Shown piece by piece: positions 46,273 through 59,007 of a stretch of 64,000 nt of DNA. The DNA lies in contig NZ_JAJISB010000004.1 of assembly GCF_021245735.1 (NCBI RefSeq), positions 186,001-250,000 of the forward strand, read 5' to 3'. The stretch comes from Brevibacillus daliensis. Lineage in GTDB: Bacteria > Bacillota > Bacilli > Brevibacillales > Brevibacillaceae. Below the pieces are notes generated by a model, which made no database searches, was not told the origin of the DNA, and saw only the letters and a program-made list of their open reading frames with translations. A program made the position numbers and the translations under genes. Position 1 is the first letter of the stretch. Every line of letters starts with the position of its first letter.

Positions 46273-46779
46273 CTACACTCCCCGTAGCACCTTCACATCA
46301 GCGGGGATAATAATTTCTCCTTCATACAACATAAAGCGACCATCTTGCCATTCGATACGTAATAATTTACGATTATCCGATTGATAAGTCCACACATGCT
46401 GTTCACCATTTGAAGGGAAAGGTGTCTTCCCTTGTGTTAATACTGTGCCATGAAACTGTTCTTCCATATGGTAGACAATATCATCTAAATCGATGGTAGT
46501 TGGTACCTCATCAGGTGAGTCAAGTCGTCCATCAATGGGAGCATACAACTCATAGCTGATTTTTTCCCGTTCTTCAATATGAAGATAACGAAGAGTATTC
46601 CCGTCCTGTAAGGTAAGCATAATAGCATTGCGTTTCTGATTGCGGGTACGTCCTACAATTTGGTAGGTAAGTAAGGAGACTTCGATGATATCACCTGGTC
46701 CCACTGTAAGTATGCTTTTTTCTGGTTGTGGTGCCTCCGGTTTTTTTAGAATGTTTTTCACACGTTGAAAGAAACTCAT
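46273..46779 (-). CDS. DUF4178 domain protein
   Basis: 168 residues, soluble, with a short basic N-terminus (MSFFQRVKNILKK) and a beta-rich domain (VGPGDIIEVSLLTYQIVGRT, LRYLHIEEREKISYELYAPI, LLRIEWQDGRFMLYEGEII). It fits DUF4178, which recurs beside PspA and DUF350 genes. It starts 13 bases after the DUF350 gene ends. Function unknown. Confidence 0.85.
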   Translation of the reverse strand: MSFFQRVKNILKKPEAPQPEKSILTVGPGDIIEVSLLTYQIVGRTRNQKRNAIMLTLQDGNTLRYLHIEEREKISYELYAPIDGRLDSPDEVPTTIDLDDIVYHMEEQFHGTVLTQGKTPFPSNGEQHVWTYQSDNRKLLRIEWQDGRFMLYEGEIIIPADVKVLRGV

Positions 46780-46791
46780 ATGGATACCTCC

Positions 46792-47202
46792 CTACAGTAG
46801 GCAAGCTGCAATGATAAAGGCTCCTGTAATATGAAGAGAGCCTGAGAAGAGAGCATGTGCGACTTTCCCTTCCTGTGTACCTTTATCCAATTCCAGTCCT
46901 GCGAAACTCTTCACGCTGAATTCGACCAGTTTTTCCACAACGAAGAGCAATACGAAAGAAATAACAGATACAAGCAAGCCTGTAATGAGATCATTAGAAA
47001 TAGATAATGATTGCGCTAAAATGTACCCTTGTGCAAATAGTTTCATTACAAAGCGTGTCGTTACCGCCAGATTGCCCCGTTTAATTTCTTCCATATCCTT
47101 GTATCGCGTAAAAAGTGCGTCAATATACATCAAGAGACACAACAATAGAACGCCTGAACCAGTCCAGACAATCATTCGTAAAATATTCAAATCTCCTAGC
47201 AT
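46792..47202 (-). CDS. DUF350 membrane protein (YjfL type)
   Basis: 136 residues with four predicted membrane segments (about 9-27, 55-75, 70-92, 115-135), including LLVSVISFVLLFVVEKLVEF and HITGAFIIAACLL. It matches the DUF350/YjfL family that accompanies PspA in many bacteria. AGGAGGTACC precedes the ATG. It lies between pspA and the DUF4178 gene. Confidence 0.84.
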   Translation of the reverse strand: MLGDLNILRMIVWTGSGVLLLCLLMYIDALFTRYKDMEEIKRGNLAVTTRFVMKLFAQGYILAQSLSISNDLITGLLVSVISFVLLFVVEKLVEFSVKSFAGLELDKGTQEGKVAHALFSGSLHITGAFIIAACLL

Positions 47203-47287
47203 AAGGTACCTCCTTTATCATGGTTGCCTGAGTGACAAGCCGCTTTTACGTACTACTAAAGAAAGAAAAGGGGGCCGCTTGTGCGGC

Positions 47288-47953
47288 TTACCCCTCGTAT
47301 TTTTTCATCAGTGCAGCGAGTTCATCCTCAACTACTTTATCTTTTTGTAACTCTGCAAACTCGTCGTCAAACGATGTTTTCTTTTTGTAAATCTCTCCGC
47401 TTGCTTCAGCTTCAGCTTCTAGCTGCAAAGCTTTTTCTTCCATACGTTTCAAACCAGACATTGCAGAGTTGTTGTTGAAGCCTGACATGCTTTTGTTAAT
47501 GTTTTTCTGGGCATTAGCTGCATTAACACGAGCAGCCAATGTTTCACGTTTGTTTTTCAATTCAACAACCTGCTTGCGCATATCTTCTAGTTGTAGACGC
47601 AGATTGTCCGCAGATTGTTTGTTTTGCTCATAACCTGCTTTATATTCGTTCATTTTTTCAGTAGCAGATTTTTTCTCTTCCAAGGCACGACGAGCTAAAT
47701 CAATATTTTGAGCTTGAGCGGCAATGTGTGCTTGCTCTTCACGTTTTTGAACCAAAGCTGCTTGCTCTTCATATAGAGCCTTAAATTTTTTCTCTAAAGC
47801 AATTTGGGCAGCTACAGCCTTTTCTGCATCCTCAAGATCCTCTTGCATATCACGTAGGTATTGGTCTGTCATTTTGATTGGGTCTTCCGCTTTTTCAATC
47901 ATTGCATACAAATTGGACATGGTTACATCACGTAAACGTTTAAAGAATGACAT
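47288..47953 (-). CDS. pspA: PspA/IM30 family phage-shock protein
   Basis: 221 residues, almost entirely coiled coil. The N-terminus MSFFKRLRDVTMSNLYAMIE, KAEDPIKMTDQYLRDMQEDL is the typical membrane-binding helix and first coil, followed by heptad-rich segments to the end. PspA/IM30 proteins bind and stabilise damaged membranes as ESCRT-III-like polymers. It is first of a four-gene operon with DUF350, DUF4178 and DUF4247, suggesting envelope-stress function. Confidence 0.93.
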   Translation of the reverse strand: MSFFKRLRDVTMSNLYAMIEKAEDPIKMTDQYLRDMQEDLEDAEKAVAAQIALEKKFKALYEEQAALVQKREEQAHIAAQAQNIDLARRALEEKKSATEKMNEYKAGYEQNKQSADNLRLQLEDMRKQVVELKNKRETLAARVNAANAQKNINKSMSGFNNNSAMSGLKRMEEKALQLEAEAEASGEIYKKKTSFDDEFAELQKDKVVEDELAALMKKYEG

Positions 47954-48127
47954 AAAAACATTCCTCCATTTTTTTAAAAAATCCCAGATAGTATATGGGT
48001 AATGGTTGAAGACAAAACCTATAGCATCTCGTGCGCCATAATCATTATTACGTGTAGATTCCGAAGAAGTTTCATTCTATTATTGATAAGTTTGAACTTT
48101 ATATGGATGAGAGAGAAAAGAGATTCA

Positions 48128-48170
48128 AAATGATAGCGCCTGTGGAACAAGTCCTCAGGCGCTATCATTA
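48128..48170 (-). terminator. Probable terminator of the chitinase gene
   Basis: ATAGCGCCTG pairs with CAGGCGCTAT around a loop; only a short T-stretch follows on minus. Confidence 0.6.
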
Positions 48171-48197
48171 AGGAAAGAAAACGTTGACTAATAGGGG

Positions 48198-49565
48198 TCA
48201 ATCATCATCTTTGTCTTTTTTCTTAAATCCTTTTGCAATAATTGAAATCAACTCATTCTCATGATCCCCACTTAGATCCCAGACAATAATCCCGCCATAG
48301 TTGTTCTTCTTTACATAATCGACCTTGTCTTGAAGGGACTGTGGTCCTTCAAAGGAAAACATCTCTTGTCTAGCTACACTATATAGGTAAGTCGCTTTGG
48401 AGACAGGATCATAATACTGTTTAAAGGAAGGTTCCTTGGCTATTACATTCTTTAGATGATAATAAGGGTTGTTACCTGCATTTCGGCCACCATCCCAGAT
48501 ACCTCGAACGCTACCAGGGGTAGCAGAGGAAAAGAGACCAGGTAGTCCAGGGATTGGACCGTCTCCTTTCACTTTTCCCCAACCTCGGGAATAAAATGGA
48601 GTTCCGACGATTAGTTTATCTTTGGGCACACCATATTTTTCGAAGTTTTTCAGAGTTTGTGCTGTATTGAAATGGGTTTTGGAAAGCTGATCATACGGTT
48701 CTTTTGGATTTTCAAGCAAAGCGGATTGGTGTCCGGTTACATTTTCCCACGCCCCGTGATAATCATAGGTCATGATGTTAATGAAATCGAGGTATTGATG
48801 ATACTTATCCGGGTCTGTTCTCTCTATCATATTGATGCCAGCACCTACGGCAACAGTCAGTTCGTAATACTTGCCATCTTCTTTTCCTGCTTTATCAAGT
48901 GCTTTACGGAGATCTTTCAGGAGGAGTGTATAGGTTTCCCTTTCACTTGCATCAGCTTTTGGGGTCCCCAAGTCATCAGGAGAGTCCACAGGATCTGGTT
49001 GGCGTACTTGACCAGGATACTCCCAATCAATATCGACCCCATCAAAATTCCAGTGACGAATAAATTCAACAGCACTCTTGGCGAATTTCTCGCGGGCTTC
49101 TTGAGTGGCAGCGACATCATGGAATCCAGCAGATCGAGACCAGCCACCAACCGAAATAAGTGCTTTCACATGAGGATGTTTTTTCTTAAGCTTGCGAATG
49201 GACCCTAGGGCACCTGCATCTTTTGAACCTTCTTTGGCACCATCAATAGGGGCTAATGTGGAAGCGTATTTATCAAATATCTCTATGGTTCCTGTTTTCA
49301 TGTTGATGTCTGCAAATGCGTAATTAAGATGTGTGATTTTATCCCAAGGGATTTGTGCAGGGGTGTAATTATTGTGATCATCGTAGATCGCCCATTCTGG
49401 ATAGTAAGCGATAATGCGTTTGGAGTAGGGAGTTTTGTGTTTCTTTTTAGCTTCTGTGCTATTCGTGGGAGAAGGAGGGTTTGTTCCTTTTGCAAAACTG
49501 GTTGCAGGAATGACCAAGGCGAGTACAAGAAATAGAGTTGTAGCTAATGAAAGAAATCGCTTCAT
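48198..49565 (-). CDS. Secreted chitinase, glycoside hydrolase family 18
   Basis: 455 residues. Sec signal peptide (MKRFLSLATTLFLVLALVIP, cleavage near SFA-KG). The GH18 barrel contains KALISVGGWS and the catalytic DxxDxDxE motif in FDGVDIDWEYP (Glu182). Also present are MTYDYHGAWE and a C-terminal GGIIVWDLSGD strand. It cleaves chitin with retention via substrate assistance. No chitin-binding or fibronectin module is present, so it is a bare catalytic protein with a short basic tail (KKKDKDDD). GAGAGGAG precedes ATG 49565; an upstream in-frame start at 49601 lies before that site. Confidence 0.94.
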   Translation of the reverse strand: MKRFLSLATTLFLVLALVIPATSFAKGTNPPSPTNSTEAKKKHKTPYSKRIIAYYPEWAIYDDHNNYTPAQIPWDKITHLNYAFADINMKTGTIEIFDKYASTLAPIDGAKEGSKDAGALGSIRKLKKKHPHVKALISVGGWSRSAGFHDVAATQEAREKFAKSAVEFIRHWNFDGVDIDWEYPGQVRQPDPVDSPDDLGTPKADASERETYTLLLKDLRKALDKAGKEDGKYYELTVAVGAGINMIERTDPDKYHQYLDFINIMTYDYHGAWENVTGHQSALLENPKEPYDQLSKTHFNTAQTLKNFEKYGVPKDKLIVGTPFYSRGWGKVKGDGPIPGLPGLFSSATPGSVRGIWDGGRNAGNNPYYHLKNVIAKEPSFKQYYDPVSKATYLYSVARQEMFSFEGPQSLQDKVDYVKKNNYGGIIVWDLSGDHENELISIIAKGFKKKDKDDD

Positions 49566-49884
49566 ATGGTTTCTCCTCTCAATTTTATGATACTCATCCA
49601 TTATTTAACAAATCTTTTGAAAATTCAATGTTTTTCTGAAGGAAAATTTGTTTTGTTAGATTTTACATGTATTAACTATCTTAATAATGTGATGTAACAA
49701 TTTATAAATAATGTAACGTTATTAACTGGTTTCGATGTACTATGCCACCACAATCTGATTTTGACGAAAAGTATATGGACATCATGACAAGATGCGACAG
49801 AGGCTCTAAATGCTCGTCAAAGGGTTCGACTTAATCGCTTGAGAAATATAGGGAGGAGAAGAACTTGGACGGGGGGCGAGTAGG

Positions 49885-50244
49885 ATGGTAGTAGAAGAAG
49901 CTCTGAATGAACTGGTCGGAAGAGTGGAGAAAAAGGAGTTTATCCCCTTATTGGTAGGTAAGTGGGAGCGTACGATCGGCTTTGAAATCGAGGAGGGAAC
50001 AGAACGACATTGTCTATTTTTTACAGGAGGAAAAGTGAGTAGAAGATCGTGGTTACAGGTAGAAGAGGTTGATCTTTATATAATGGGGAGCGAAGAAATA
50101 ATCCTGATGCTTGTCAGTGGAGAAGATCTATCCTACTCATATGCCAAGGAGAATGTATATGTTAGTGGAAGCATTTACGATCAGTTGAAGCTGGATTCAA
50201 TTTTGCGTTTAACAAGCACTGCTTTTCTAGAAAAGGGTAGGTAA
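49885..50244 (+). CDS. Small protein with SCP2-like sterol-carrier fold (tentative)
   Basis: 119 residues without signal or membrane segment. The pattern KWERTIGFEIEEG, HCLFFTGGKVSRRSWLQVEE, LYIMGSEEIILMLVSGED, YVSGSIYDQLKLDSILRL recalls small SCP2 domains that bind hydrophobic ligands. This is by eye only. The ATG at 49885 lies behind a G-rich stretch and a weak site. It ends with a terminator before pckA. Confidence 0.6.
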   Translation: MVVEEALNELVGRVEKKEFIPLLVGKWERTIGFEIEEGTERHCLFFTGGKVSRRSWLQVEEVDLYIMGSEEIILMLVSGEDLSYSYAKENVYVSGSIYDQLKLDSILRLTSTAFLEKGR

Positions 50245-50255
50245 AGGATAATATG

Positions 50256-50309
50256 GAGCGAATGACAAAGGGGATTGCAGGAAAATTCACCTATGTTTCG
50301 CTCTTTTTT
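50256..50309 (+). terminator. Terminator before pckA
   Basis: GAGCGAA pairs with TTCGCTC across a long imperfect stem, followed by six T. Confidence 0.7.
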
Positions 50310-50439
50310 AGTCAAGAGTTAGAGTTGCAATCTCTTTGCAGAATCCTGTGGCTTATTTGGCTTAATGTGATATACTAATTAAAAAATAAAGCAAAGAATC
50401 CCTCACAATTTGTACATTAGGGGAAGGAGAATTTTTTAC

Positions 50440-52020
50440 ATGGAAGCCAAAACGGTTAAGCGTCTACCTGAATTACTTGCTAGTGCTCGCCCACAATATA
50501 ATCTGGCGGTTTCAAAACTAATTGAAGAAGCAATCAAACGTGGTGAAGGAGTGCTGACAGACAAAGGCGCTTTAAATGCTCTGACTGGGAAATTTACTGG
50601 ACGGTCTCCCAAAGATAAATTTATTGTCGACGAGGCTTCTGTTCACGACAAAATCGATTGGAACAATAATAAGGCTATTTCTTCAGAACATTTCGAGAGA
50701 TTATATTCGGAAGTTCTTGCTTATCTTGAAGAAAAAGATCTGTTTGTGTTTGATGGTTTTGCCGGAGCGGATACTGCTTATCGTCTGCCAATTCGCGTGG
50801 TTAATGAATATGCGTGGCATAATCTTTTTGCCCACCAGTTATTTATTCGTCCTACTAAGGAAGAGCTGAAGAATCATGTGGCAGAATTTACTGTCATTTA
50901 TGTTCCTTCCTTTAAAGCTAATCCGGAGATTCATGGTACTAATTCCGATACTTTTATCCTGATTAGCTTTGAACAAAAAGTTGTTTTAATCGGTGGTACA
51001 GAGTATGCAGGCGAAATGAAAAAATCAATCTTCAGCGTAATGAACTTTCTCCTTCCAGAACGTAATGTATTATCCATGCACTGCTCGGCCAATGTTGGAC
51101 GAGATGGCGATGTTGCGCTATTCTTCGGTCTCTCTGGAACTGGTAAAACCACACTTTCTGCAGATTCAGACCGTCGCCTGATTGGTGATGACGAACATGG
51201 CTGGTCAGAAAAAGGTGTGTTTAATATTGAAGGCGGCTGTTATGCGAAGTGTATCAATCTTTCGGAACAAGGCGAACCTCAAATCTGGAATGCAATAAAT
51301 TATGGTGCAGTTCTGGAAAATGTAGTAGTAGATGAAGAAACACATACAGCTAATTATGATGATGCAAAATATACAGAAAATACACGTGCTGCATATCCTG
51401 TTGAAGCGATTCCAGGTGCAGTTATTCCGGGTGTAGGCGGTCAACCAAATGTAATTATATTCCTGACAGCCGATTCATTCGGGGTAATTCCGCCGATTTC
51501 TAAACTAACGAAAGAACAAACGATGTTCCATTTCTTATCTGGTTATACCAGTAAAATGGCAGGAACAGAGCGAGGTGTAACCACTCCGCAAAGCGAGTTC
51601 TCAACATGCTTTGGCTCCCCGTTTTTACCGCTTCGTCCAGTGGTTTACGCTGAAATGCTAGGTAAGAAAATTGATGAAGGGAATGCATTGGTTTACCTTG
51701 TAAATACAGGATGGACTGGTGGCCCGGTTGGTGTGGGAAGCCGTATGAAGCTGGCATATACGCGTGCGATGGTAACCGCAGCTTTGCATGGTGATCTAGA
51801 AAAAGTAAAATATGAAACAGATCCAGTGTTTGGCGTACAAGTGCCGGTGACTTGCCCAGGTGTACCACGTGAAGTACTTCAACCAAAACAAACATGGGCA
51901 GATAAAGCTGCTTATGATGAACAAGCAAATGAATTAGCTAGTCTATTCCAAGCTAATTTCACTAAAAAATTCCCGGATGCTGTTGATATATTGAAAGCAG
52001 GTCCGGTTGTTCGCGGATAA
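50440..52020 (+). CDS. pckA: Phosphoenolpyruvate carboxykinase (ATP)
   Basis: 526 residues, normal length. The ATP-binding P-loop is [15 protein letters not shown], the metal site is [20 protein letters not shown], and the N-terminal [19 protein letters not shown] is the substrate loop. It converts oxaloacetate and ATP to PEP at the start of gluconeogenesis. The ATG at 50440 follows GGGAAGGAG; the ATG at 50410 precedes it. It is a single-gene unit. Its gluconeogenic role fits with the fatty-acid degradation genes elsewhere in the window. Confidence 0.97.
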   Translation: MEAKTVKRLPELLASARPQYNLAVSKLIEEAIKRGEGVLTDKGALNALTGKFTGRSPKDKFIVDEASVHDKIDWNNNKAISSEHFERLYSEVLAYLEEKDLFVFDGFAGADTAYRLPIRVVNEYAWHNLFAHQLFIRPTKEELKNHVAEFTVIYVPSFKANPEIHGTNSDTFILISFEQKVVLIGGTEYAGEMKKSIFSVMNFLLPERNVLSMHCSANVGRDGDVALFFGLSGTGKTTLSADSDRRLIGDDEHGWSEKGVFNIEGGCYAKCINLSEQGEPQIWNAINYGAVLENVVVDEETHTANYDDAKYTENTRAAYPVEAIPGAVIPGVGGQPNVIIFLTADSFGVIPPISKLTKEQTMFHFLSGYTSKMAGTERGVTTPQSEFSTCFGSPFLPLRPVVYAEMLGKKIDEGNALVYLVNTGWTGGPVGVGSRMKLAYTRAMVTAALHGDLEKVKYETDPVFGVQVPVTCPGVPREVLQPKQTWADKAAYDEQANELASLFQANFTKKFPDAVDILKAGPVVRG

Positions 52021-52058
52021 TTGATTGATCATATAGGTAAATAGCCTATATTTATACT

Positions 52059-52299
52059 ACTGTAGTGGGCAGGCTCGTTAGGGTCCAGCGAGGGAGTGAA
52101 GACTGTCCACTATACAGTAAAGAGTGCGGAAAGTGCAAAATAATGTGATGATACGCTGTGTCACATGGTTTGCACTTTTTATTCTGCACTCTTTGCTGTG
52201 TAGCTAGGTCGTACCTTAACGGTTCTGGACAAATATGTGCTTCTTCTGCCAAGGGATTCACTGAAAAGAGAAGCTGGTTTTCTCCACTGAAGTAGGATT
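52059..52299. repeat. Family 1 structured repeat, copy B
   Basis: It shares the left end TACTACTGTAGTGGGC and the stem region (52110-52129 with 52183-52203) with copy A, but the left outer arm GCAGAAGAAGC... is deleted and module 2 is reduced to the right end. The stem differs from copy A at several positions, mostly as paired changes. It sits after pckA. Confidence 0.82.
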
Positions 52300-52469
52300 A
52301 AGACAACCCTTAAAAATTCTAGCAAGGGACGTTTTTTTCTACATCTCACACAAGATGTGGCGGACCAATGGCTAATGTAGGTATGTAGCTTGCTGAAATC
52401 CTGGTTTCTGCTACACTGGTAGGAAGATAATGATGAGAAAGATTCTCTTATAAGCGTGAAAGGGGCATA

Positions 52470-53069
52470 ATGAGCATGAAAACTGTTACACAACCAGAGT
52501 CTACACTATCGCTGAAAGAATGGGCTGTTGCAGTGAAAGCGTTAGGGGAAGGGAAACAGATTATCACCGTACGTAAAGGTGGTCTGTATGAAGAAACAAG
52601 AGAGTTCAAGCTAGAAAACGATACTTTCTATTTATATCCCACTTATGAACACCAAAAAGCAGAAATGGTTAAGGAAGAGAATCAATCAGATCTTGCAGCC
52701 ACATTAGAAGGCTGGAGTCCAGAAAAAACAACCGTAGAAATTCAGTATTTCGCACGTATTACTGACGATGTCGAAACGCTGAGTGAAGCTACGTTACGTG
52801 CATTAGATCCTTATCATATCTGGACCGATGATTTCGCTGACGTACGATTAAAGTGGAAAAAGACAAAACCTCTTCATATCCTTTTCGCTCGTGTATATCG
52901 ATTGCATCGTCCAATCACCATTGAAATCGCTGAAGAGTATAAAGGCTGCAAATCATGGCATAATCTATTAAACAATATTCCTCAAGAAGCATACTCTCCT
53001 GTATTAAGTGAAGAGGAGTATGAAGAGAAGCGTAAAGAGATCATAGAAATAATCGAGAAAAACGAGTAA
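52470..53069 (+). CDS. DUF1802 domain protein
   Basis: 199 residues, soluble. The family-like segments are LSLKEWAVAVKALGEGKQII, TVRKGGLYEE, FYLYPTYEHQKAEMV, and HILFARVYRLHRP with a charged C-terminal helix. DUF1802 has no assigned function; some relatives sit beside restriction-like genes, but there is none here. GAAAGG precedes the ATG. A single gene between repeat B and the suf operon. Confidence 0.82.
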   Translation: MSMKTVTQPESTLSLKEWAVAVKALGEGKQIITVRKGGLYEETREFKLENDTFYLYPTYEHQKAEMVKEENQSDLAATLEGWSPEKTTVEIQYFARITDDVETLSEATLRALDPYHIWTDDFADVRLKWKKTKPLHILFARVYRLHRPITIEIAEEYKGCKSWHNLLNNIPQEAYSPVLSEEEYEEKRKEIIEIIEKNE

Positions 53070-53172
53070 AACAATAAAAACCATTACCGAATACAGCAGA
53101 TAAATCAACAAAATTTCAACAAATATAATCATGTAAAAAAGAAAGGCTTCTGCCGGTTACATGTACAAGGCG

Positions 53173-53207
53173 CTCACTATGATTGATAGTGGGCTTTTCT
53201 TATGAAA
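53173..53207 (+). terminator. Probable terminator after DUF1802 gene
   Basis: GCTCACTA pairs with TAGTGGGC around a short loop, followed by T-rich sequence. The gap from 53070 to 53373 otherwise holds only the suf promoter region. Confidence 0.6.
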
Positions 53208-53271
53208 ATTAGTAGGTAAAAACGGACTTTCTAAACATTTTTGTTTTATAAATACGCCAATAGTTCTTTCC

Positions 53272-53300
53272 TTGCTTTCTTTTTATAATTATTATAAGAT
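53272..53300 (+). promoter_or_regulatory. Candidate vegetative promoter of the suf operon
   Basis: TTGCTT (53272-53277), a 17-base AT-rich spacer and TAAGAT (53295-53300) fit a sigma-A promoter; a TATAAT-like sequence lies inside the spacer. The leader that follows has a small hairpin CTATCC-TTT-GGATAG before the sufC start. Confidence 0.45.
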
Positions 53301-53373
53301 AAGTAGTGAGAATGAATTGAGAATGAAAGCCTATCCTTTGGATAGCTGATTACAATATATGGAGGAATGACAG

Positions 53374-54159
53374 ATGGCTACTGTACCACACTTACAGATT
53401 AATAATCTACGTGCAAAGATCGAAGACAAGGAAATTCTAAAAGGTCTAAATTTAGAGATTAAAGGCGGAGAAATCCACGCGATCATGGGACCAAACGGAA
53501 CGGGTAAATCAACGTTGGCTTCCACATTAATGGGTCATCCTAAATATGAAGTAACAGGTGGCGAAGTAAGCCTGAATGGTGAAGATCTGTTAGAAATGGC
53601 AGTAGACGAGCGTGCGCGTGCTGGACTGTTCCTTGCAATGCAATATCCTTCTGAAATTACTGGAGTAACCAACTCTGACTTCTTGCGTTCTGCGATTAAT
53701 GCTCGTCGTGGAGAAGGTAATGAGATCTCCTTAATGAAATTTATCCGCGAAATGGATGGCAAAATGAGCACGTTGGAAATGGACGAATCTTTTGCTCATC
53801 GTTATTTAAATGAAGGCTTCTCTGGTGGGGAAAAGAAACGTAACGAAATTCTGCAAATGATGATGATTCAACCGAACATCTGTATTTTAGACGAGATTGA
53901 CTCTGGTCTTGATATTGATGCATTGAAAGTCGTTGCTAGCGGCGTTAATGAAATGCGTTCAGAAGACCGTGGTTTCTTGATTATCACCCACTACCAACGC
54001 CTGTTGAACTATGTAAAACCTGATTTTGTCCATGTTATGATGCAAGGCCGCATTGTAAAATCTGGCGGACCTGAACTGGCAGAACGTTTGGAAGCTGAAG
54101 GTTATGACTGGATTAAAGCAGAACTAGGCATCGAAGACGAAACAGTAAACGCAGAATAA
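53374..54159 (+). CDS. sufC: Fe-S cluster assembly ATPase SufC
   Basis: 261 residues. ABC-type ATPase with Walker A GPNGTGKSTLASTLMG, signature-like GFSGGEKKRNEILQM and Walker B CILDEIDSGLDIDAL. It forms the cytoplasmic SufBC2D scaffold and drives conformational change for cluster assembly. TGGAGGAATG precedes the ATG. It is first of sufC-D-S-U-B, the main iron-sulfur system of Bacilli. Confidence 0.96.
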   Translation: MATVPHLQINNLRAKIEDKEILKGLNLEIKGGEIHAIMGPNGTGKSTLASTLMGHPKYEVTGGEVSLNGEDLLEMAVDERARAGLFLAMQYPSEITGVTNSDFLRSAINARRGEGNEISLMKFIREMDGKMSTLEMDESFAHRYLNEGFSGGEKKRNEILQMMMIQPNICILDEIDSGLDIDALKVVASGVNEMRSEDRGFLIITHYQRLLNYVKPDFVHVMMQGRIVKSGGPELAERLEAEGYDWIKAELGIEDETVNAE

Positions 54160-54182
54160 GGCGGAGGAGGTCTAGACAAATC

Positions 54183-57140
<2,958 letters not shown>

Positions 57141-57179
57141 AATTGAACGACTATGAATATTTGAAAAGGAGTGAGTCAC

Positions 57180-58577
57180 ATGGCAAAAAAAGCCCCAGAA
57201 ATACAAGAGTATCAATATGGCTTTCATGATAAAGACGTATCGATCTTCCGTACGAAAAAGGGTTTGTCTCGTGAAATCGTAGAAGAAATCTCGCGTATAA
57301 AAAACGAGCCAGCGTGGATGCTGGAATTCCGTTTGAAATCGCTCGATATTTTTAATAAAATGCCAATGCCTAAATGGGGTGGCGATCTAGATGGTCTTAA
57401 CTTTGATGAGATCACCTATTATGTAAAACCATCTGAAAAAGCTGGACGCAGCTGGGATGAAGTACCTGAAGAGATTAAAGCTACTTTTGACAAGCTAGGT
57501 ATTCCAGAAGCAGAGCAAAAGTTCTTGGCTGGTGTATCCGCACAGTATGAATCTGAAGTAGTTTATCACAACATGCAAGAAAACCTGGAAGAGCTAGGAG
57601 TTCTCTTTACAGACATGGATTCTGCTGTTCGCGATTACCCTGAGATTGTACAGGAATACTTTGCAACGGTAATTCCTCCTGCTGACAACAAATTCGCAGC
57701 ACTTAACTCAGCAGTATGGTCTGGTGGATCTTTCATCTACGTGCCAAAAGGCATCAAGGTTGAAACGCCACTTCAAGCATACTTCCGTATCAACTCTGAG
57801 AGCATGGGTCAATTCGAGCGTACATTGATCATCGCCGATGAAGACAGCTTTGTGCATTATGTAGAAGGCTGTACAGCACCTATCTACAGCACAGATTCCC
57901 TACACTCCGCAGTTGTTGAGATCATTATCAAAGAACGTGCTCGTTGCCGTTATACTACTATCCAAAACTGGTCGAATAACGTATACAACTTGGTAACAAA
58001 ACGTGCGGTTGCCTATGCAGATGCAAATATGGAATGGATCGATGGTAACATCGGCTCCAAGCTAACGATGAAATACCCTGCTGTAATCATGAAGGGTCCT
58101 CGTGCAAAAGGTACTGTGTTATCGATTGCAGTAGCAGGAAAAGGACAACATCAGGATGCTGGAGCAAAAATGATTCACCTAGCTCCAGATTGTACGTCTA
58201 CAATCATATCCAAATCCATCTCCCGTGATGGTGGAAAAGTAACATACCGTGGTCTTTCCCAGTTCGGACGTAAAGCAGAAGGCTCCAAGTCCAACATCAA
58301 GTGTGATACATTGATTATGGATAAATTGTCTACCTCTGACACGATTCCATACAATGAAATCATGAACGACAACATTACGCTTGAGCATGAAGCAACGGTA
58401 TCTAAAGTATCTGAAGATCAATTGTTCTATCTGATGAGCCGTGGTCTAACTGAGGCAGAAGCAACAGAAATGATCGTAATGGGCTTCATCGAGCCATTCA
58501 CAAAAGAATTGCCGATGGAATATGCAGTAGAGATGAACCGTTTGATTAAATTTGAAATGGAAGGCTCTATTGGATAA
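57180..58577 (+). CDS. sufB: Fe-S cluster assembly protein SufB
   Basis: 465 residues. Core scaffold subunit with [40 protein letters not shown] and the C-terminal [20 protein letters not shown]. Conserved Cys and Glu residues of the cluster-nucleation site are in the beta-helix. The ATG at 57180 has AAAGGAG eight bases upstream; MSH from 57171 is out of spacing. It is last of the operon and a terminator follows. Confidence 0.96.
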   Translation: MAKKAPEIQEYQYGFHDKDVSIFRTKKGLSREIVEEISRIKNEPAWMLEFRLKSLDIFNKMPMPKWGGDLDGLNFDEITYYVKPSEKAGRSWDEVPEEIKATFDKLGIPEAEQKFLAGVSAQYESEVVYHNMQENLEELGVLFTDMDSAVRDYPEIVQEYFATVIPPADNKFAALNSAVWSGGSFIYVPKGIKVETPLQAYFRINSESMGQFERTLIIADEDSFVHYVEGCTAPIYSTDSLHSAVVEIIIKERARCRYTTIQNWSNNVYNLVTKRAVAYADANMEWIDGNIGSKLTMKYPAVIMKGPRAKGTVLSIAVAGKGQHQDAGAKMIHLAPDCTSTIISKSISRDGGKVTYRGLSQFGRKAEGSKSNIKCDTLIMDKLSTSDTIPYNEIMNDNITLEHEATVSKVSEDQLFYLMSRGLTEAEATEMIVMGFIEPFTKELPMEYAVEMNRLIKFEMEGSIG

Positions 58578-58639
58578 GTTGCATGTCATGATAGTAAGGG
58601 TTGGGCGGTAGTAGTCCACCGAATATGAATATCTCGTTT

Positions 58640-58675
58640 AGGAATCCGTATATTTTGCTTGCGGATTCCTTTTTG
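58640..58675 (+). terminator. Terminator of the suf operon
   Basis: AGGAATCCGT pairs with GCGGATTCCT around a T-rich loop, followed by five T, 63 bases after the sufB stop. Confidence 0.85.
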
Positions 58676-58852
58676 TTTATGGCGTACCCATCAGACAAGC
58701 CGTATCAGGGAAAAATCTCACGTTCGGTTGCGGAAAGAGGGGAGTATACAAAAAGAGATCTCTTTGGCTATATATCTTCTCGTTCCAATACCATTTGAGA
58801 GCCGTGTGTTATACTTGGTTAGAGAGTAAAAAAACCTCATATCCTTTTAACT

Positions 58853-59007
58853 GGGAGAGTGTATATCATGATTATCAAATTCATTCGTCTGCGTTAATGA
58901 CAGGTACCATTCGTTTATACTCATTTGATTTATTAAAAAATCGTGAGTATATTTGAGTGCGCCTTTTTACATTGACCAAATACGAAATGAAATGAGGAAT
59001 AATCATG
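58853..59007 (+). promoter_or_regulatory. Candidate translational attenuator upstream of the hydrolase
   Basis: Leader ATGATTAT (58868-58875) is complementary to ATAATCAT (58999-59006), which includes the AU of the hydrolase start codon. TTCATT (58880-58885) can pair with AATGAG (58991-58996, one G-U) over the AGGA site. Between them a separate 8-bp hairpin (58916-58923 with 58944-58951) can form on its own. A ribosome paused on the leader codons would break the first two helices and free the start site. CTCATTT (58920-58926) can also pair with AAATGAG (58990-58996) as a competing form. The helices are AU-rich, so folding must be tested. Confidence 0.55.
58868..58897 (+). CDS. Nine-residue leader peptide ending Arg-Leu-Arg
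   Basis: ATG at 58868 with GGGAGAG eight bases upstream encodes MIIKFIRLR and stops at 58897. The C-terminal R-L-R matches the +X(+) motif at which macrolide-bound ribosomes are known to arrest, as in the MRLR leader of ErmD-type genes. The peptide is too short for any enzymatic role. It lies 107 bases ahead of the hydrolase ATG, and its sequence can pair with the hydrolase ribosome binding site. A -10-like TATACT lies at 58810-58815. Function as a drug-sensing leader is inference. Confidence 0.6.
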   Translation: MIIKFIRLR

